Shown piece after piece: positions 26,277 through 35,224 of a DNA stretch of 64,000 bases. The translations under genes were made by a program, and so were the position numbers. Location of the stretch: assembly GCF_010586825.1 (NCBI RefSeq), contig NZ_JAAAGB010000010.1:62001-126000 (forward strand). The letters run 5' to 3'. The notes beneath the pieces are model-generated. The model was not told the DNA's origin. It did no database searches and was given only the letters and a program-made list of their open reading frames with translations. The first letter of the stretch is position 1. Each line of letters opens with the position of its first letter. Origin of the DNA: Draconibacterium mangrovi (GTDB taxonomy: Bacteria > Bacteroidota > Bacteroidia > Bacteroidales > Prolixibacteraceae).

Positions 26277-27188
26277 ATGAAAGCTAAGAACATTTTAGAG
26301 ACCATTGGCAACACGCCACATGTGAAAATTAACCGCCTCTATCCGGAGGACTACGAAGTTTGGGTGAAAGTTGAAAAAACAAACCCGGGAGGAAGTATAA
26401 AAGACCGTATTGCACTAGCGATGGTAGAAGATGCGGAAAAGAAAGGGATATTAAAAGAAGGTTCGGTGATTATTGAACCTACATCAGGAAATACCGGAAT
26501 CGGATTGGCATTGGTGGCAGCCGTAAAAGGTTACCGACTAATTCTTACCATGCCTGAATCAATGTCGTTGGAGAGAAGAAGAGCTTTGAAAGTATTTGGT
26601 GCCGAATTGGAACTAACACCAAAAGAAAAAGGAATGAAAGGTGCCATTGCCAGAGCTGAAGAACTGGCCAGTGAGCTGGACAATGCCTGGATTCCGCAAC
26701 AGTTTAACAATCCGGCAAACGTGGCGGTACACCGCGATTTTACCGCACAGGAAATTCTAAATGATTTCCCTGAAGGTTTTGATTACCTCATTACCGGTGT
26801 TGGTACCGGAGGCCACATCAGTGGAGTTGCCGAAGTTTTAAAAGCAAAATTTCCGAACCTGAAAGTTTTTGCCGTTGAACCGGATTCAAGCCCGGTAATT
26901 GGCGGTAAAGATCCCGGTCCTCACGGAATTCAGGGAATTGGTGCAGGTTTTATTCCGAACAACCTGAATACCGAACTTCTTGACGGAACAATAGAAATCA
27001 GCAAAGACGAAGCTTTTGAATACGCACAAAAAGCAGCAAAACAAGAAGGTTTGTTTGTTGGTATTTCATCGGGTGCATCGTTGGCAGCAGTTGCCAAAAA
27101 GATTAAGGAGCTTCCGAAAGGATCGCGGATTCTTACCTTTTCGTACGATCATGGCGAACGTTACTTATCTATAGAAGGATTATATTAA
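26277..27188 (+). CDS. cysK: Cysteine synthase (O-acetylserine sulfhydrylase)
   Basis: A 303-aa PLP enzyme that makes cysteine from O-acetylserine and sulfide. The PLP lysine is Lys42 in NPGGSIKDR. The substrate loop is [13 protein letters not shown], the glycine-rich phosphate-binding loop is [10 protein letters not shown], and a C-terminal SSGAS contacts PLP. Length and motifs fit CysK rather than cystathionine beta-synthase, since no CBS or haem domain is present. Expression is likely controlled by the attenuator directly upstream. A terminator at 27211-27243 makes it a single-gene unit. Confidence 0.95.
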   Translation: MKAKNILETIGNTPHVKINRLYPEDYEVWVKVEKTNPGGSIKDRIALAMVEDAEKKGILKEGSVIIEPTSGNTGIGLALVAAVKGYRLILTMPESMSLERRRALKVFGAELELTPKEKGMKGAIARAEELASELDNAWIPQQFNNPANVAVHRDFTAQEILNDFPEGFDYLITGVGTGGHISGVAEVLKAKFPNLKVFAVEPDSSPVIGGKDPGPHGIQGIGAGFIPNNLNTELLDGTIEISKDEAFEYAQKAAKQEGLFVGISSGASLAAVAKKIKELPKGSRILTFSYDHGERYLSIEGLY

Positions 27189-27210
27189 AACTAACTTCAA
27201 TATAAAACAA

Positions 27211-27243
27211 GGGGATCATTCGAAAGAGTGGTTCCCTTTTTAT
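27211..27243 (+). terminator. Intrinsic terminator of cysK
   Basis: GGGGATCATT (27211-27220) pairs with AGTGGTTCCC (27227-27236) over ten positions when G-U pairs are allowed, followed by a T-rich run. It lies 22 nt after the cysK stop codon. Confidence 0.7.
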
Positions 27244-27421
27244 TTCCGAACATTTAAGCCCCATCAATCAAATCTATCAAACAAAAGTTTACTCTTGGTT
27301 GTTTTTTCTTAAATTAACAAAACTAATAATGAAACGAGCTATTAAAGTATCCCTTTAAAACACAGGGTTCTAACTAAGCGAGTTACATGAGTTACCTTAA
27401 AGAATAAACAATTATAAACGA

Positions 27422-27892
27422 ATGAAAGGATTAACTATGTTTTTAACCGGATTGATAGTAGGAATACTCTTCACCATTATAATGATAGTGGTTATTTTAC
27501 CCAAACAAATGTTTGTAGTAAACGAAAGTAAACTGGATTTTGACGAAACAGTTGCAGCCATTGAACAATCGGCGAAAGATAACAACTGGAGCATGCCGCA
27601 TTTATACGATTTACAGGCAACTATGAAAAAACACGGTTTTGACGTAAAACCTGTTAAAGTTTTTTCGCTGTGTAAACCCGATCATGCTTACCAGATTTTA
27701 AGCAGCGATCAGGAACGTGTAGTTTCGGCGTTAATGCCATGCAGAGTGGCTGTTTACGAACGAAATGGTAAAACCTATGTTTCGATGCTGAACTCGGGCC
27801 TTTTCTCAAGATTTATGGGCAGCAAAGTAAAAACAGTTATGGGAGCCGCCAGCGAAGAAAATAAACAAATACTTGCCCCGGTTATTCAATAA
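27422..27892 (+). CDS. Membrane-anchored DUF302 protein
   Basis: A 156-aa protein with one N-terminal transmembrane helix (about 5-27) and a DUF302 domain (about 35-155), recognisable from DFDETVAAIEQSAKDNNWSMP, the FSLCKPDHAYQIL strand and the MPCRVAVYERNGKTYVS motif. DUF302 domains are small alpha/beta folds of unknown activity, often found beside sulfur or metal genes. Cys residues at the CKP and MPCR positions could bind a metal. The next gene, 25 nt downstream, is a heavy-metal-associated lipoprotein. Confidence 0.85.
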   Translation: MKGLTMFLTGLIVGILFTIIMIVVILPKQMFVVNESKLDFDETVAAIEQSAKDNNWSMPHLYDLQATMKKHGFDVKPVKVFSLCKPDHAYQILSSDQERVVSALMPCRVAVYERNGKTYVSMLNSGLFSRFMGSKVKTVMGAASEENKQILAPVIQ

Positions 27893-27917
27893 GATCACAT
27901 AAAAACTAAAAAATACC

Positions 27918-28226
27918 ATGAAGAAACTATTTTATCTAATTGCCCTGATTGGGTTTGTTGCCTGTAATTCAGGAACACAAAAAAGTACCGAAGTAGCACC
28001 ACCCGAACAACTGGTTGAAGCCACTATTGATATTGGCGGATTGCATTGCGATGCATGTGTGGCTTCGGTTGAAAAGGGAGTAAATACCCTAAATGGGATA
28101 GAAACTGTAAAAGTGACACTCGCAGATTCGACTGCAATTGTAAAATACAACGCTTCTGCTGTGTCTATCGAGGAAATTGAGAAAAGCATCGAAAAGCGCG
28201 GATACACTATAAAAGCTGTAAAATAA
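27918..28226 (+). CDS. Heavy-metal-associated (HMA) domain lipoprotein
   Basis: A 102-aa protein with a lipoprotein signal (lipobox FVAC, Cys16) and one HMA domain (about 34-102). The metal-binding motif is HCDACV with Cys44 and Cys47, followed by the typical GIETVKVTLADSTAIVKYNASAVS strand. HMA domains carry Cu+ or other soft metals, and this one would face the periplasm or outer surface. No metal-transporting ATPase lies in the window. The DUF302 gene upstream is probably co-transcribed. Confidence 0.9.
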   Translation: MKKLFYLIALIGFVACNSGTQKSTEVAPPEQLVEATIDIGGLHCDACVASVEKGVNTLNGIETVKVTLADSTAIVKYNASAVSIEEIEKSIEKRGYTIKAVK

Positions 28227-28339
28227 GCAACACGGAACAAGTAAAATGCTATTGTTCACAATGTTCGGGTGATAACTCACCTCCTTTTTCGGCATAATAT
28301 TTGTAAAATTCCGTACATTGCATAAAAGCCTTAGAAACA

Positions 28340-28492
28340 ATGAAAGACAATTTTAAGAACGGAAAACCGGAATTACAGGAAACAGGTGCGGTGTGGAATG
28401 TTAAAATCGACATCCCCTCTTCGGTTTCTACAAATTCCATTCGGCTTTATAAAAAAGCCAAAAAGCTGAAAATGAAAGTTATTCTGAATTAA
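28340..28492 (+). CDS. Small hypothetical protein (50 aa)
   Basis: A 50-codon frame, ATG 28340 to TAA 28490-28492, encodes a basic peptide ending KKAKKLKMKVILN. It lies directly before a strong terminator, and upstream sequence around 28290 resembles a Bacteroidota -7 element (TAATATTTG). No family is recognised. It may be a real small gene, or the 3' tail of the HMA transcript with chance coding. No signal peptide or cysteine pair is seen. Confidence 0.4.
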   Translation: MKDNFKNGKPELQETGAVWNVKIDIPSSVSTNSIRLYKKAKKLKMKVILN

Positions 28493-28495
28493 ATA

Positions 28496-28528
28496 AAAGC
28501 TTTGATCATTGAGGTCAAAGCTTTTTTT
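28496..28528. terminator. Bidirectional intrinsic terminator
   Basis: AAAGCTTTGA (28496-28505) pairs perfectly with TCAAAGCTTT (28515-28524) and is followed by T residues on the plus strand. A-rich sequence on the left also gives a modest U-tract for the convergent permease gene ending at 28547. Confidence 0.8.
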
Positions 28529-28546
28529 ATTCTATTACTTCAGTTG

Positions 28547-29746
28547 TCACTTTTTAATTTTCCCAACATACAAACGAATATAGAAATAAGCAATTGTCAG
28601 AATGGCGTAACTCCCCGCCTGTAAATACAACTTTAGCACTTCTGTTTTAACCTCTGTAATTCCCACACCCATTGTACGCAAACGCAAGTAGGCAGGAACA
28701 GTAGTTGTTCCGGGCAGAATTTTGGAAAGACCTACTAACCAATCGGGCATGGCAGACACAGGCCACGAAATACCGCTTAAGAATAAAGCGATCGGCGACA
28801 AAAACATCATAAATACAATAGCCGACTCGCGATGTTTAAAGAAGGTCGACAATCCAATTCCGAAGAAGATTACCGCCAATAAAAACGGGAATAACAATAT
28901 CAGTACATCAAACATATTGCCTTTATCGGGATAGTTAAACCAATCGTGAATAATGATCAATGCCAAGCAAATATTAAATGCAGAGATGAGCAAGTAAGCT
29001 CCAACTCTACCCAAAATCAATGGAATAATTTCGCGTCTGCGTTTGTTTTCCGGCAACCTGAACGGTGATCCTTTTGACTCGGAAAAGGTACCTCCCATAA
29101 TTCCAATACCAATCAGTAATGTTTGCTGTATGATAATGATGATCAATCCCGGCATGATAAAACTACCGTACGAACCTGCCGGAATGTAAAGCATGTGCGT
29201 TTGAATACTCAGCGGACTGGCCGAAACTTTTGCCTGTCGCAACGATTTCCCTTCGGCAAGGTAATGTTGCACTCTTACTCCTGCCCCAAAATAAGCATTC
29301 ACAGTTTGTGCCGCCGTGTAGAATGTTTTGTATTTTAACAGGTAACTACCATCGGCGTAAATAGCAACATTGGCCTGTTTTGTCGATAGAACATTTTTCT
29401 GAAATCCTTTCGGGATAAGCAGAACACCATCTATTTTATTGGCCATAAAAAGTTCTTCGGCCTCTTTCAAACTTTGCGGATTATAAGAAACCTCAACATC
29501 ACGCGATGCATCCAACATATTTGTGTATTTCCGGCTGGTAGCTGTTTGATCTAAATCCACAACACCAATTGGCAAGTCGGTAAGCACTTCGTTAAAGTAT
29601 CCGAAAGAATACAACAAAGGATAAATTAGCAAGGCACCAACCAAAATCAACACAGCCCCGCTATCTGAAAAAATAGCTTTCAGTTCATTTTTAAAATGAA
29701 AAGCCATTAATTCGAAGCTGTTTATTTTATTCTTGTCTTTCGTCAT
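28547..29746 (-). CDS. ABC-2 type permease, distal subunit
   Basis: A 399-aa permease of the ABC-2/YhhJ group: an N-terminal helix (about 32-50), a large extracytoplasmic domain (about 55-190), and five helices afterwards including the SGISWPVSAMPDWLVGLSKILPGTT block typical of this family. It starts 5 nt after the upstream permease (29752-30933), and the two probably form a heterodimer. The operon contains no ATP-binding subunit. Together with HlyD and TolC it would build a trans-envelope exporter. Confidence 0.88.
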   Translation of the reverse strand: MTKDKNKINSFELMAFHFKNELKAIFSDSGAVLILVGALLIYPLLYSFGYFNEVLTDLPIGVVDLDQTATSRKYTNMLDASRDVEVSYNPQSLKEAEELFMANKIDGVLLIPKGFQKNVLSTKQANVAIYADGSYLLKYKTFYTAAQTVNAYFGAGVRVQHYLAEGKSLRQAKVSASPLSIQTHMLYIPAGSYGSFIMPGLIIIIIQQTLLIGIGIMGGTFSESKGSPFRLPENKRRREIIPLILGRVGAYLLISAFNICLALIIIHDWFNYPDKGNMFDVLILLFPFLLAVIFFGIGLSTFFKHRESAIVFMMFLSPIALFLSGISWPVSAMPDWLVGLSKILPGTTTVPAYLRLRTMGVGITEVKTEVLKLYLQAGSYAILTIAYFYIRLYVGKIKK

Positions 29747-29751
29747 AATTC

Positions 29752-30933
29752 CTATTGTTTTCCCCAGTGTTTCGGATCGCTCAGGCTCTTCTTATACATT
29801 TTAAATACAGCCATTCCCGATAGCATAAATAGGAGAATGTAACACAAATACGGCAAGGCTTCTTTTATTGGTGCTCCGCGTAACGATTGTGAAATAAAAA
29901 GTTTCTCCCACCAGGTAAATGGGAAGATCGCCGTAATCATTTTTACAAAAGGTATCATTCCTTCTATCGGGAAAGTAAGTCCCGAGAATGTTATTCCCAT
30001 CATTATGTAAGCACTGCCCACCGACAGCGACAATCGTAGATTTTTTGTTAAAGCAACGAATATTAATCCCAGCATTTGGTAGGCAAGAATTGTAATAAAC
30101 TGACCGCAAAAAATGATTACAAAGCTGCCATTTAACGGCATGCCTTCAACCTCATAGAGCAGGTAAGCAATCAGCATTGCGATACCGGAATAAATTATGG
30201 TATAAGGAAACAGTTTCCCAACAATTGCCATACGCACGCTGTTGTTTCCTGCTTCTAGCAGACTTTGCCCGGTTCCACGTTTCAATTCATTTCCGAAGGT
30301 GTAAACCGAACTCATAAAAGCAAACAAAAACAAAGTAAAATAAAGCATTGCCGAGTTAAGGAAGTAGGCATAATTTGTATACGGATTGAACAAGACATGC
30401 TTTTGAATTTGCACAGGAACAACCCGCGCCATGGCTTTTTGAGCATTGTTGCCTTCAAGTGCCAGTTTTTTAATCTGAATTCCGGCCGACAAAGTATTCA
30501 ACGTAGTTAAAACCGAACGTTGTACAACTCCTGCAACTGTTACGTTTGTACCGTTGATGTAAACCGGAACAGGTGCTTCCATTCCCTGAAATACTTTTTT
30601 CTCCAAATCATTGGGCAATACAACAATGGCCTGAACAACACCTTGTTTTAACCACTCCTGTGCCTGGTATATATCCGGTGCGCCGGCTACAATCTCCACA
30701 TCGGGCGAGGCGTTTAAAGCATTTCCAACTTTTACGGAAAGTGATGAATTATCCTGATCGACCAAAGCAATAGGTAAACGTTTTGCCGCTCCTTGCTGAA
30801 AGATAAAAAAGAGCAGCAAAATACCCGTGATCGGCCCGATTAAGAGCAGAAACCGATAGGCTGGATTTTGCTGAATCCGCCTGACCTCACGAATCATTAC
30901 TTCAAAAATAGGATGTCTCTTTTTCCCGTTCAT
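29752..30933 (-). CDS. ABC-2 type permease, proximal subunit
   Basis: From the ATG at 30933, one base past the HlyD stop codon, this 393-aa protein repeats the architecture of the downstream permease: one N-terminal helix (about 27-46), a long extracytoplasmic domain with an ALVDQDNSSLS motif, then five helices with the family block GLTFPIEGMIPFVKMITAIFPFTWWEKLF. An in-frame ATG at 30960 would overlap hlyD and is less likely. No Walker motifs are present, so it needs an ATPase encoded elsewhere or works by another energy source. Confidence 0.88.
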   Translation of the reverse strand: MNGKKRHPIFEVMIREVRRIQQNPAYRFLLLIGPITGILLLFFIFQQGAAKRLPIALVDQDNSSLSVKVGNALNASPDVEIVAGAPDIYQAQEWLKQGVVQAIVVLPNDLEKKVFQGMEAPVPVYINGTNVTVAGVVQRSVLTTLNTLSAGIQIKKLALEGNNAQKAMARVVPVQIQKHVLFNPYTNYAYFLNSAMLYFTLFLFAFMSSVYTFGNELKRGTGQSLLEAGNNSVRMAIVGKLFPYTIIYSGIAMLIAYLLYEVEGMPLNGSFVIIFCGQFITILAYQMLGLIFVALTKNLRLSLSVGSAYIMMGITFSGLTFPIEGMIPFVKMITAIFPFTWWEKLFISQSLRGAPIKEALPYLCYILLFMLSGMAVFKMYKKSLSDPKHWGKQ

Positions 30934-30934
30934 T

Positions 30935-31921
30935 TTATTTCGTTTCGGGTAAAGTAACAACAGCTGTCATTCCGGGACGCAAACCTTCTATTTTATTCAC
31001 CGGACGCGCCTCAACTTCAAACGATTTTAAATCGAACTCCCCCGAAGTTTTTGTTGCATTCCAACGGGCAAAATCAGCCGACGGGCTAATGTATTTTACT
31101 TTGAATTCGAACTCCTGCCCATCAAGACCGGGGATTTTAGCTTTAAACACACTTCCCATTTTAAAATGAGTCATATAATCTTCGCGGATGTATAGTGTAA
31201 CCCAAATATCGTTTAAATCGAGTAGGGTTACTACCGGGAATCCTGTTGAAACCAACTCACCATCTTCAACATTCACTCCCGAAACCTCACCATCAGCAAT
31301 GGCGTTAATTGTTGTTTCTTCCAGGTAAGCTTCCACCTCAGCAATGGCAGCATCGGCACGTTTTACCATTGCAGCTGCTGCGGTTTTATCTTCTTCGCGT
31401 GCTCCCTTTTCGGCTTTCTGCCAAATGGCTTTAGCGGCATTTGCAGTTTCGCGGGCGGCTTTCATCTGCGTTTCAACCTCATCGCGTTTTTGTGCCGGCA
31501 CCACTCCTTCATCGTATAAATTCTGAATACGTGCAAATGTCTTTTCAGCAAACTGGGCAGCTGCTTCGGCTTTTACATAAGTGCTGTAAGCTGCAGTAAT
31601 ATCCTCCTGTTGTGCACCGTTTTGTGCTTTCCGGCTTTGAGCACTTGCAGCAGTGCGGGCGGCATTTGCATTGGCCAGTTTTGCATTTATCTCGGGGCTG
31701 TCGATAGAAAAAATAAAGTCGCCTTTTTTTACGATCTGTCCTCTGTCAACAGCAACTTTCTGTATTCTACCCGGAACTTTTGAGGCAATATTGTATTGCT
31801 GAGCCTCAACCTCTCCTTGCAGAATTACAGGCTCGGGTTTGGTTACAACAATAAATGTGTACACTATAAATGCTACGATAGCTACAAGTACAATTATTGA
31901 GCTTAACGTCTTCTTGTTCAT
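30935..31921 (-). CDS. HlyD/EmrA-family membrane fusion protein
   Basis: A 328-aa periplasmic adaptor. It has one N-terminal membrane anchor (about 7-26), a split biotinyl-lipoyl domain (VPGRIQKVAVDRGQIVKKGDFIFSIDSPE and the later DGEVSGVNVEDGELVSTGFPVVTL), a long Ala-rich helical hairpin (about 80-200) and a beta-barrel domain at the C-terminus. It links inner-membrane permeases to a TolC channel. The tolC gene lies 27 nt upstream and the permeases directly downstream. Confidence 0.92.
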   Translation of the reverse strand: MNKKTLSSIIVLVAIVAFIVYTFIVVTKPEPVILQGEVEAQQYNIASKVPGRIQKVAVDRGQIVKKGDFIFSIDSPEINAKLANANAARTAASAQSRKAQNGAQQEDITAAYSTYVKAEAAAQFAEKTFARIQNLYDEGVVPAQKRDEVETQMKAARETANAAKAIWQKAEKGAREEDKTAAAAMVKRADAAIAEVEAYLEETTINAIADGEVSGVNVEDGELVSTGFPVVTLLDLNDIWVTLYIREDYMTHFKMGSVFKAKIPGLDGQEFEFKVKYISPSADFARWNATKTSGEFDLKSFEVEARPVNKIEGLRPGMTAVVTLPETK

Positions 31922-31948
31922 GATCTATGTTTTTTGCTTTTGTTTTTC

Positions 31949-33475
31949 TTAAAGTGATTCGGTTACGGTATTTTCTCCACTTGAGAAATCGATGTATTGT
32001 TCGGGAACACCCGCTGTTTGAAGGAAATTTGCCAACCCAACATCATAATTATATAAAACACTCAGTCGTAATGTTTTTACCTGCAATACTTTTGTGTTCG
32101 CCTCCACCACATCGGTTGAAGTTGCTAGTCCCTCATTGAAGGCAGTCTCAGTACTTTGTCGGTATTCGTTAGCCAGCTCCAACGTTGTTTCCAATTCAGT
32201 TTTTTGCTCCATCTGCATTTGCAATTCGTTGTAGAGTTTTACCAAATAAGCTTCCAGATCGTTGTTGGCTTTTTGTTCCGCAAATTCTACCTGGTTGTGC
32301 AAAGTTTCGCTGGCCAGTATGTTGTTCTTGCGGCTCATGCCCTGAAACAAATTCCACTTCATTCCAATTCCAAGCTCCCATTCGGGCATGTATGGCGAAA
32401 AGTTTTTGTCGGCAATGTTGTAATTACCCATTGCTGCAATCGTTGGTAAATATTCGTTTTTTTCTATTCGGTGTTTTATCTCAACAAGTTCCTTTTTCCC
32501 CTGTATCTGTTTTAGTTGAGGGTTTAATTCTTTGGCACGATCTAACCATGCTGCCAGACCTGTTAATTCGGAATTGATAAACAAATTATTGGCGGGAATA
32601 ACCCGCCCCAACGAGTCGGTAGCCAATGTTGCTCTTAAGCCGGTTCGCAATATTTCAACATTCCGAACGGCCTGTTTTGCTTCGCGTTCGGCCTCATTTT
32701 TTGCCACCTTGGCATGAAGCAATTCAACCTTGGCTATCATTCCGTTTTCGAATAATTTTTTTGCATCGTTGTAATGGTTCTCCATACTTTTCAGCATCTC
32801 TATACGAAGTTTTTCCACTTGTAAACCAAGGGCAAGACCATAGTAACGCGTAACCAGTTCGGTGAGTAAAACACCTTCGGTGTGGCGCAATTCCTGCTGA
32901 CTAATCCCCAGATTCACTTCGGCAGCCTGGTTGGCGCCGTTTATTTTGCTTCCTGCATAAATTGGCATCGCGAAACTCGCTGTCAGTAAGGCAAAATTCT
33001 TGTCCTGAATAATTTCATCCCAGTCGTGTGCTTCAATGGCTTCACCTCCTTCAAGTAATTGCTGACGTACGATTTGGGTACTCATTTCGTCGCTTAAATA
33101 AGGATAAAGCGCATTGGTTGCCGGGTCAGGATTTGGAACGCCGCTAAAAACACCATAGTTGCCCAATGTTTGGTACACAGGTGAAATGGCTTCGCCCACA
33201 GGAGTTAGATCGAGATGCAAAGGATCGGACATGGCCATTGCCGTTGCATTTAACGAAACCTGTGGCAAACGCATACCTTTCTTCGATTTGATCTCGTATT
33301 CTTTTTGCCTGATCTGTTCTTTTTGGCGCAACAGGGCCGGATTTTGCTCCAGCATTATTTGCATAGCCTGATCGAATGACAACAATTGTTCGTGTGATTG
33401 CCCGTGAACCGTTATTCCCACGGCCAAAAGAACCAGTAATAATAAGACTGTTTTCTGTTGTTTAATTGTTTTCAT
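31949..33475 (-). CDS. TolC-family outer membrane channel
   Basis: A 508-aa protein with a signal peptide (cleavage near VHGQS, residue 25) and the duplicated helical repeat of outer membrane efflux proteins. Typical blocks are LSFDQAMQIMLEQNPALLRQKE at the start and the second-half EYRQSTETAFNEGLATSTDVVEANTKVLQ motif. Trimers form the exit duct for the HlyD/permease pair encoded downstream. It lies 60 nt downstream of the tetR gene and shares its transcript. Confidence 0.93.
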   Translation of the reverse strand: MKTIKQQKTVLLLLVLLAVGITVHGQSHEQLLSFDQAMQIMLEQNPALLRQKEQIRQKEYEIKSKKGMRLPQVSLNATAMAMSDPLHLDLTPVGEAISPVYQTLGNYGVFSGVPNPDPATNALYPYLSDEMSTQIVRQQLLEGGEAIEAHDWDEIIQDKNFALLTASFAMPIYAGSKINGANQAAEVNLGISQQELRHTEGVLLTELVTRYYGLALGLQVEKLRIEMLKSMENHYNDAKKLFENGMIAKVELLHAKVAKNEAEREAKQAVRNVEILRTGLRATLATDSLGRVIPANNLFINSELTGLAAWLDRAKELNPQLKQIQGKKELVEIKHRIEKNEYLPTIAAMGNYNIADKNFSPYMPEWELGIGMKWNLFQGMSRKNNILASETLHNQVEFAEQKANNDLEAYLVKLYNELQMQMEQKTELETTLELANEYRQSTETAFNEGLATSTDVVEANTKVLQVKTLRLSVLYNYDVGLANFLQTAGVPEQYIDFSSGENTVTESL

Positions 33476-33535
33476 TTCTATTCTGGTAAAATGTATTTTG
33501 TTGTATTCTTAGAAATTCAATTCTATTGTTTTTGC

Positions 33536-34114
33536 CTATTTCAAAAACTTAAAAATTAGTTTAAGCAAATGCTGAATATCCTCTTCTGCTATAATATCCC
33601 GATCGTTGTATTTGTATTTTTGATTGATAAACTGAATGGTGGTAATTACTAATATCAGGTACAAATCACTAACGATGAGCGTCTTGTCTAAATCGTTGCC
33701 TGATCGTCCCAGTTCCATCAATTTTTCAAGCAGCATTTGTGTATTTTCCTGAATATGTTTATCGATTACGAAATTATAATCGTTGGTAAGCACATACAAA
33801 AATTTCACCCGGATTGGCTCCTTGTTTGCCAATTCAACAAAATGGCGAATTATATTTTCGATGGTTTCATGAAAAGGGTTACCCTGCTCGATCAGTTTTT
33901 CGAACATGCCGAACACTTCGCTGTAAACCTCTTGTAAAATAGTGTTTACGAGTTCGTATTTCCCTTTGTAATGCATGTAGAAATAGCCCGAAGCCACTTG
34001 TGCATCCTTTGAAATAAGTGCTACCGAAGCGCCTCCAAAACCATTATCAACCACCATCTTCATGGTCGACTGTTTTAACCTTTTAATTTTTGTTTGATCT
34101 GTAATCCGTGCCAT
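33536..34114 (-). CDS. TetR/AcrR-family transcriptional regulator
   Basis: A 192-aa repressor with an N-terminal helix-turn-helix (about 13-58: GFGGASVALISKDAQVASGYFYMHYKGKYELV) and an all-helical ligand-binding domain. It is first in a five-gene export operon (tetR, tolC, hlyD, two permeases), so autoregulation is likely. A 14-bp perfect palindrome (34130-34143) lies 15 nt before its start codon and is a good operator candidate. The inducer is unknown. Confidence 0.92.
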   Translation of the reverse strand: MARITDQTKIKRLKQSTMKMVVDNGFGGASVALISKDAQVASGYFYMHYKGKYELVNTILQEVYSEVFGMFEKLIEQGNPFHETIENIIRHFVELANKEPIRVKFLYVLTNDYNFVIDKHIQENTQMLLEKLMELGRSGNDLDKTLIVSDLYLILVITTIQFINQKYKYNDRDIIAEEDIQHLLKLIFKFLK

Positions 34115-34129
34115 ATCTTCGAATTACTA

Positions 34130-34143
34130 AATGAACGTTCATT
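34130..34143. promoter_or_regulatory. Palindromic operator candidate for the TetR regulator
   Basis: AATGAACGTTCATT is a perfect 14-bp palindrome 15 nt upstream of the tetR ATG, with partial symmetry beyond it. TGAACGTTCA-type palindromes are common targets of AcrR/TetR repressors. Its position would overlap the promoter or start site of the export operon. Binding is inferred from symmetry and position only. Confidence 0.7.
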
Positions 34144-34235
34144 CATTAATGCAAATGTAATTGCTTTTAAGAAATGACAGGTGGTTCTTTTACCGAAATG
34201 ATGAAGTTTTAGGATGAAATAACATTTAGAGGCAC

Positions 34236-34263
34236 AAAAAAACCGGATTCAAATGAACCCGGT
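34236..34263 (-). terminator. Intrinsic terminator of the TIM-barrel gene
   Basis: On the minus strand ACCGGGTTC pairs with GAATCCGGT (one G-U pair) around an ATTT loop and runs into seven T residues. It lies 23 nt after the stop codon of the gene at 34286-35224. Confidence 0.85.
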
Positions 34264-34285
34264 CTTCAGATAAAATATTGTTCGT

Positions 34286-35224
34286 TTAAACAAAAAGCTT
34301 CGCATTAATATTATCGATACTTGCTTTCACACCTTCGAAAGGTTTACCATTACCCTGGTTGTCGTCTTCCACAAAGAAGTATTTCATACCTGCAGTTTCG
34401 CGTGCATCTAAAATACTCTTATAATCTGCAACACCAGCGCCAACAGAAACAATATCGTCTTTGTCAACGGTATAAAATGGTTCAACAACCTCGTCGCCCA
34501 TACCTTTAAAGTGAAGCAATTGGAAACGTCCAGGATATTTGTTGAACATTTCCACAGGATCCTGACCCGCTTTCAATGCCCAGTAACAATCCAGCTCCAT
34601 AGTAATCAGGTCTGCATCCATTTCTTTCAGGAATACATCATAATAAGGTACGATTCCGTCGGTTGGTTTAAACTCGAAATTATGGTTGTGGTAACCAAAT
34701 TGAATACCTACATTTTTCATGATCTCGCCAACTTTATTCCATTCGGCAATCATTCTTTTGTAAGTTTCTATATTCCTGTCTTTTTCTTCAATCCAAGGCT
34801 GAACACAATATTCAACACCAATTTCGGCATGCGCATCGGCCATTATCTGGGCACTTGCAGTAGTAATACCTTCTGCTTCAACACTGGTATGGCTACTAAC
34901 CACTTTCATACCATTGTCTTCCACCATTTTCTGGAATTCTTTTGGTGCTACGCCATAAAATTTACCATCGGCATACGAGGCCATTTCAACATATTTATAT
35001 CCCATGTCGGCAATCTTCTTCAACGAACCAGCCGCATCAGCTGCCATGGCATCGCGAATAGTATAAAGCTGCAGGCCAACTCCCATTCCGGTTGCAGCCT
35101 TAACAACCTCTGCAGCCTGTTCAACAGGTTTTTTACCACCCGAGCCGCATGCATAGGTTCCGAGTGCCAAAACACCAACAGTACCTGCCGTAGAAATCCT
35201 TAGAAACTCTCTTCTATTCTTCAT
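34286..35224 (-). CDS. Sugar phosphate isomerase/epimerase-like TIM-barrel protein, Tat-exported
   Basis: A 312-aa protein with a Tat-type signal (NRREFLRISTAGTVGVLALG), followed by an ACGSGG segment that could be a lipobox (Cys26). The body is an AP-endonuclease-2/xylose-isomerase-like TIM barrel: GVGLQLYTIRDAM, YKYVEMASYADG, FGYHNHNFEF, MELDCYWALKAG and LLHFKGMG strands carry the His/Glu/Asp ligands of the metal site. Related Bacteroidota proteins act on sugars or inositols in the periplasm. It is a single-gene unit, and its substrate is unknown. Confidence 0.88.
   Translation of the reverse strand: MKNRREFLRISTAGTVGVLALGTYACGSGGKKPVEQAAEVVKAATGMGVGLQLYTIRDAMAADAAGSLKKIADMGYKYVEMASYADGKFYGVAPKEFQKMVEDNGMKVVSSHTSVEAEGITTASAQIMADAHAEIGVEYCVQPWIEEKDRNIETYKRMIAEWNKVGEIMKNVGIQFGYHNHNFEFKPTDGIVPYYDVFLKEMDADLITMELDCYWALKAGQDPVEMFNKYPGRFQLLHFKGMGDEVVEPFYTVDKDDIVSVGAGVADYKSILDARETAGMKYFFVEDDNQGNGKPFEGVKASIDNINAKLFV

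Noticed and set aside
27330-27360. Nine-codon frame upstream of the DUF302 gene considered as a second leader peptide
   Set aside because: No repeated regulatory codons and no terminator hairpin follow it.
34511-35203. 230-aa plus-strand frame opposite the TIM-barrel gene
   Set aside because: Antisense shadow rich in Phe, Ile and His. The minus strand encodes a recognisable Tat-exported TIM-barrel protein.
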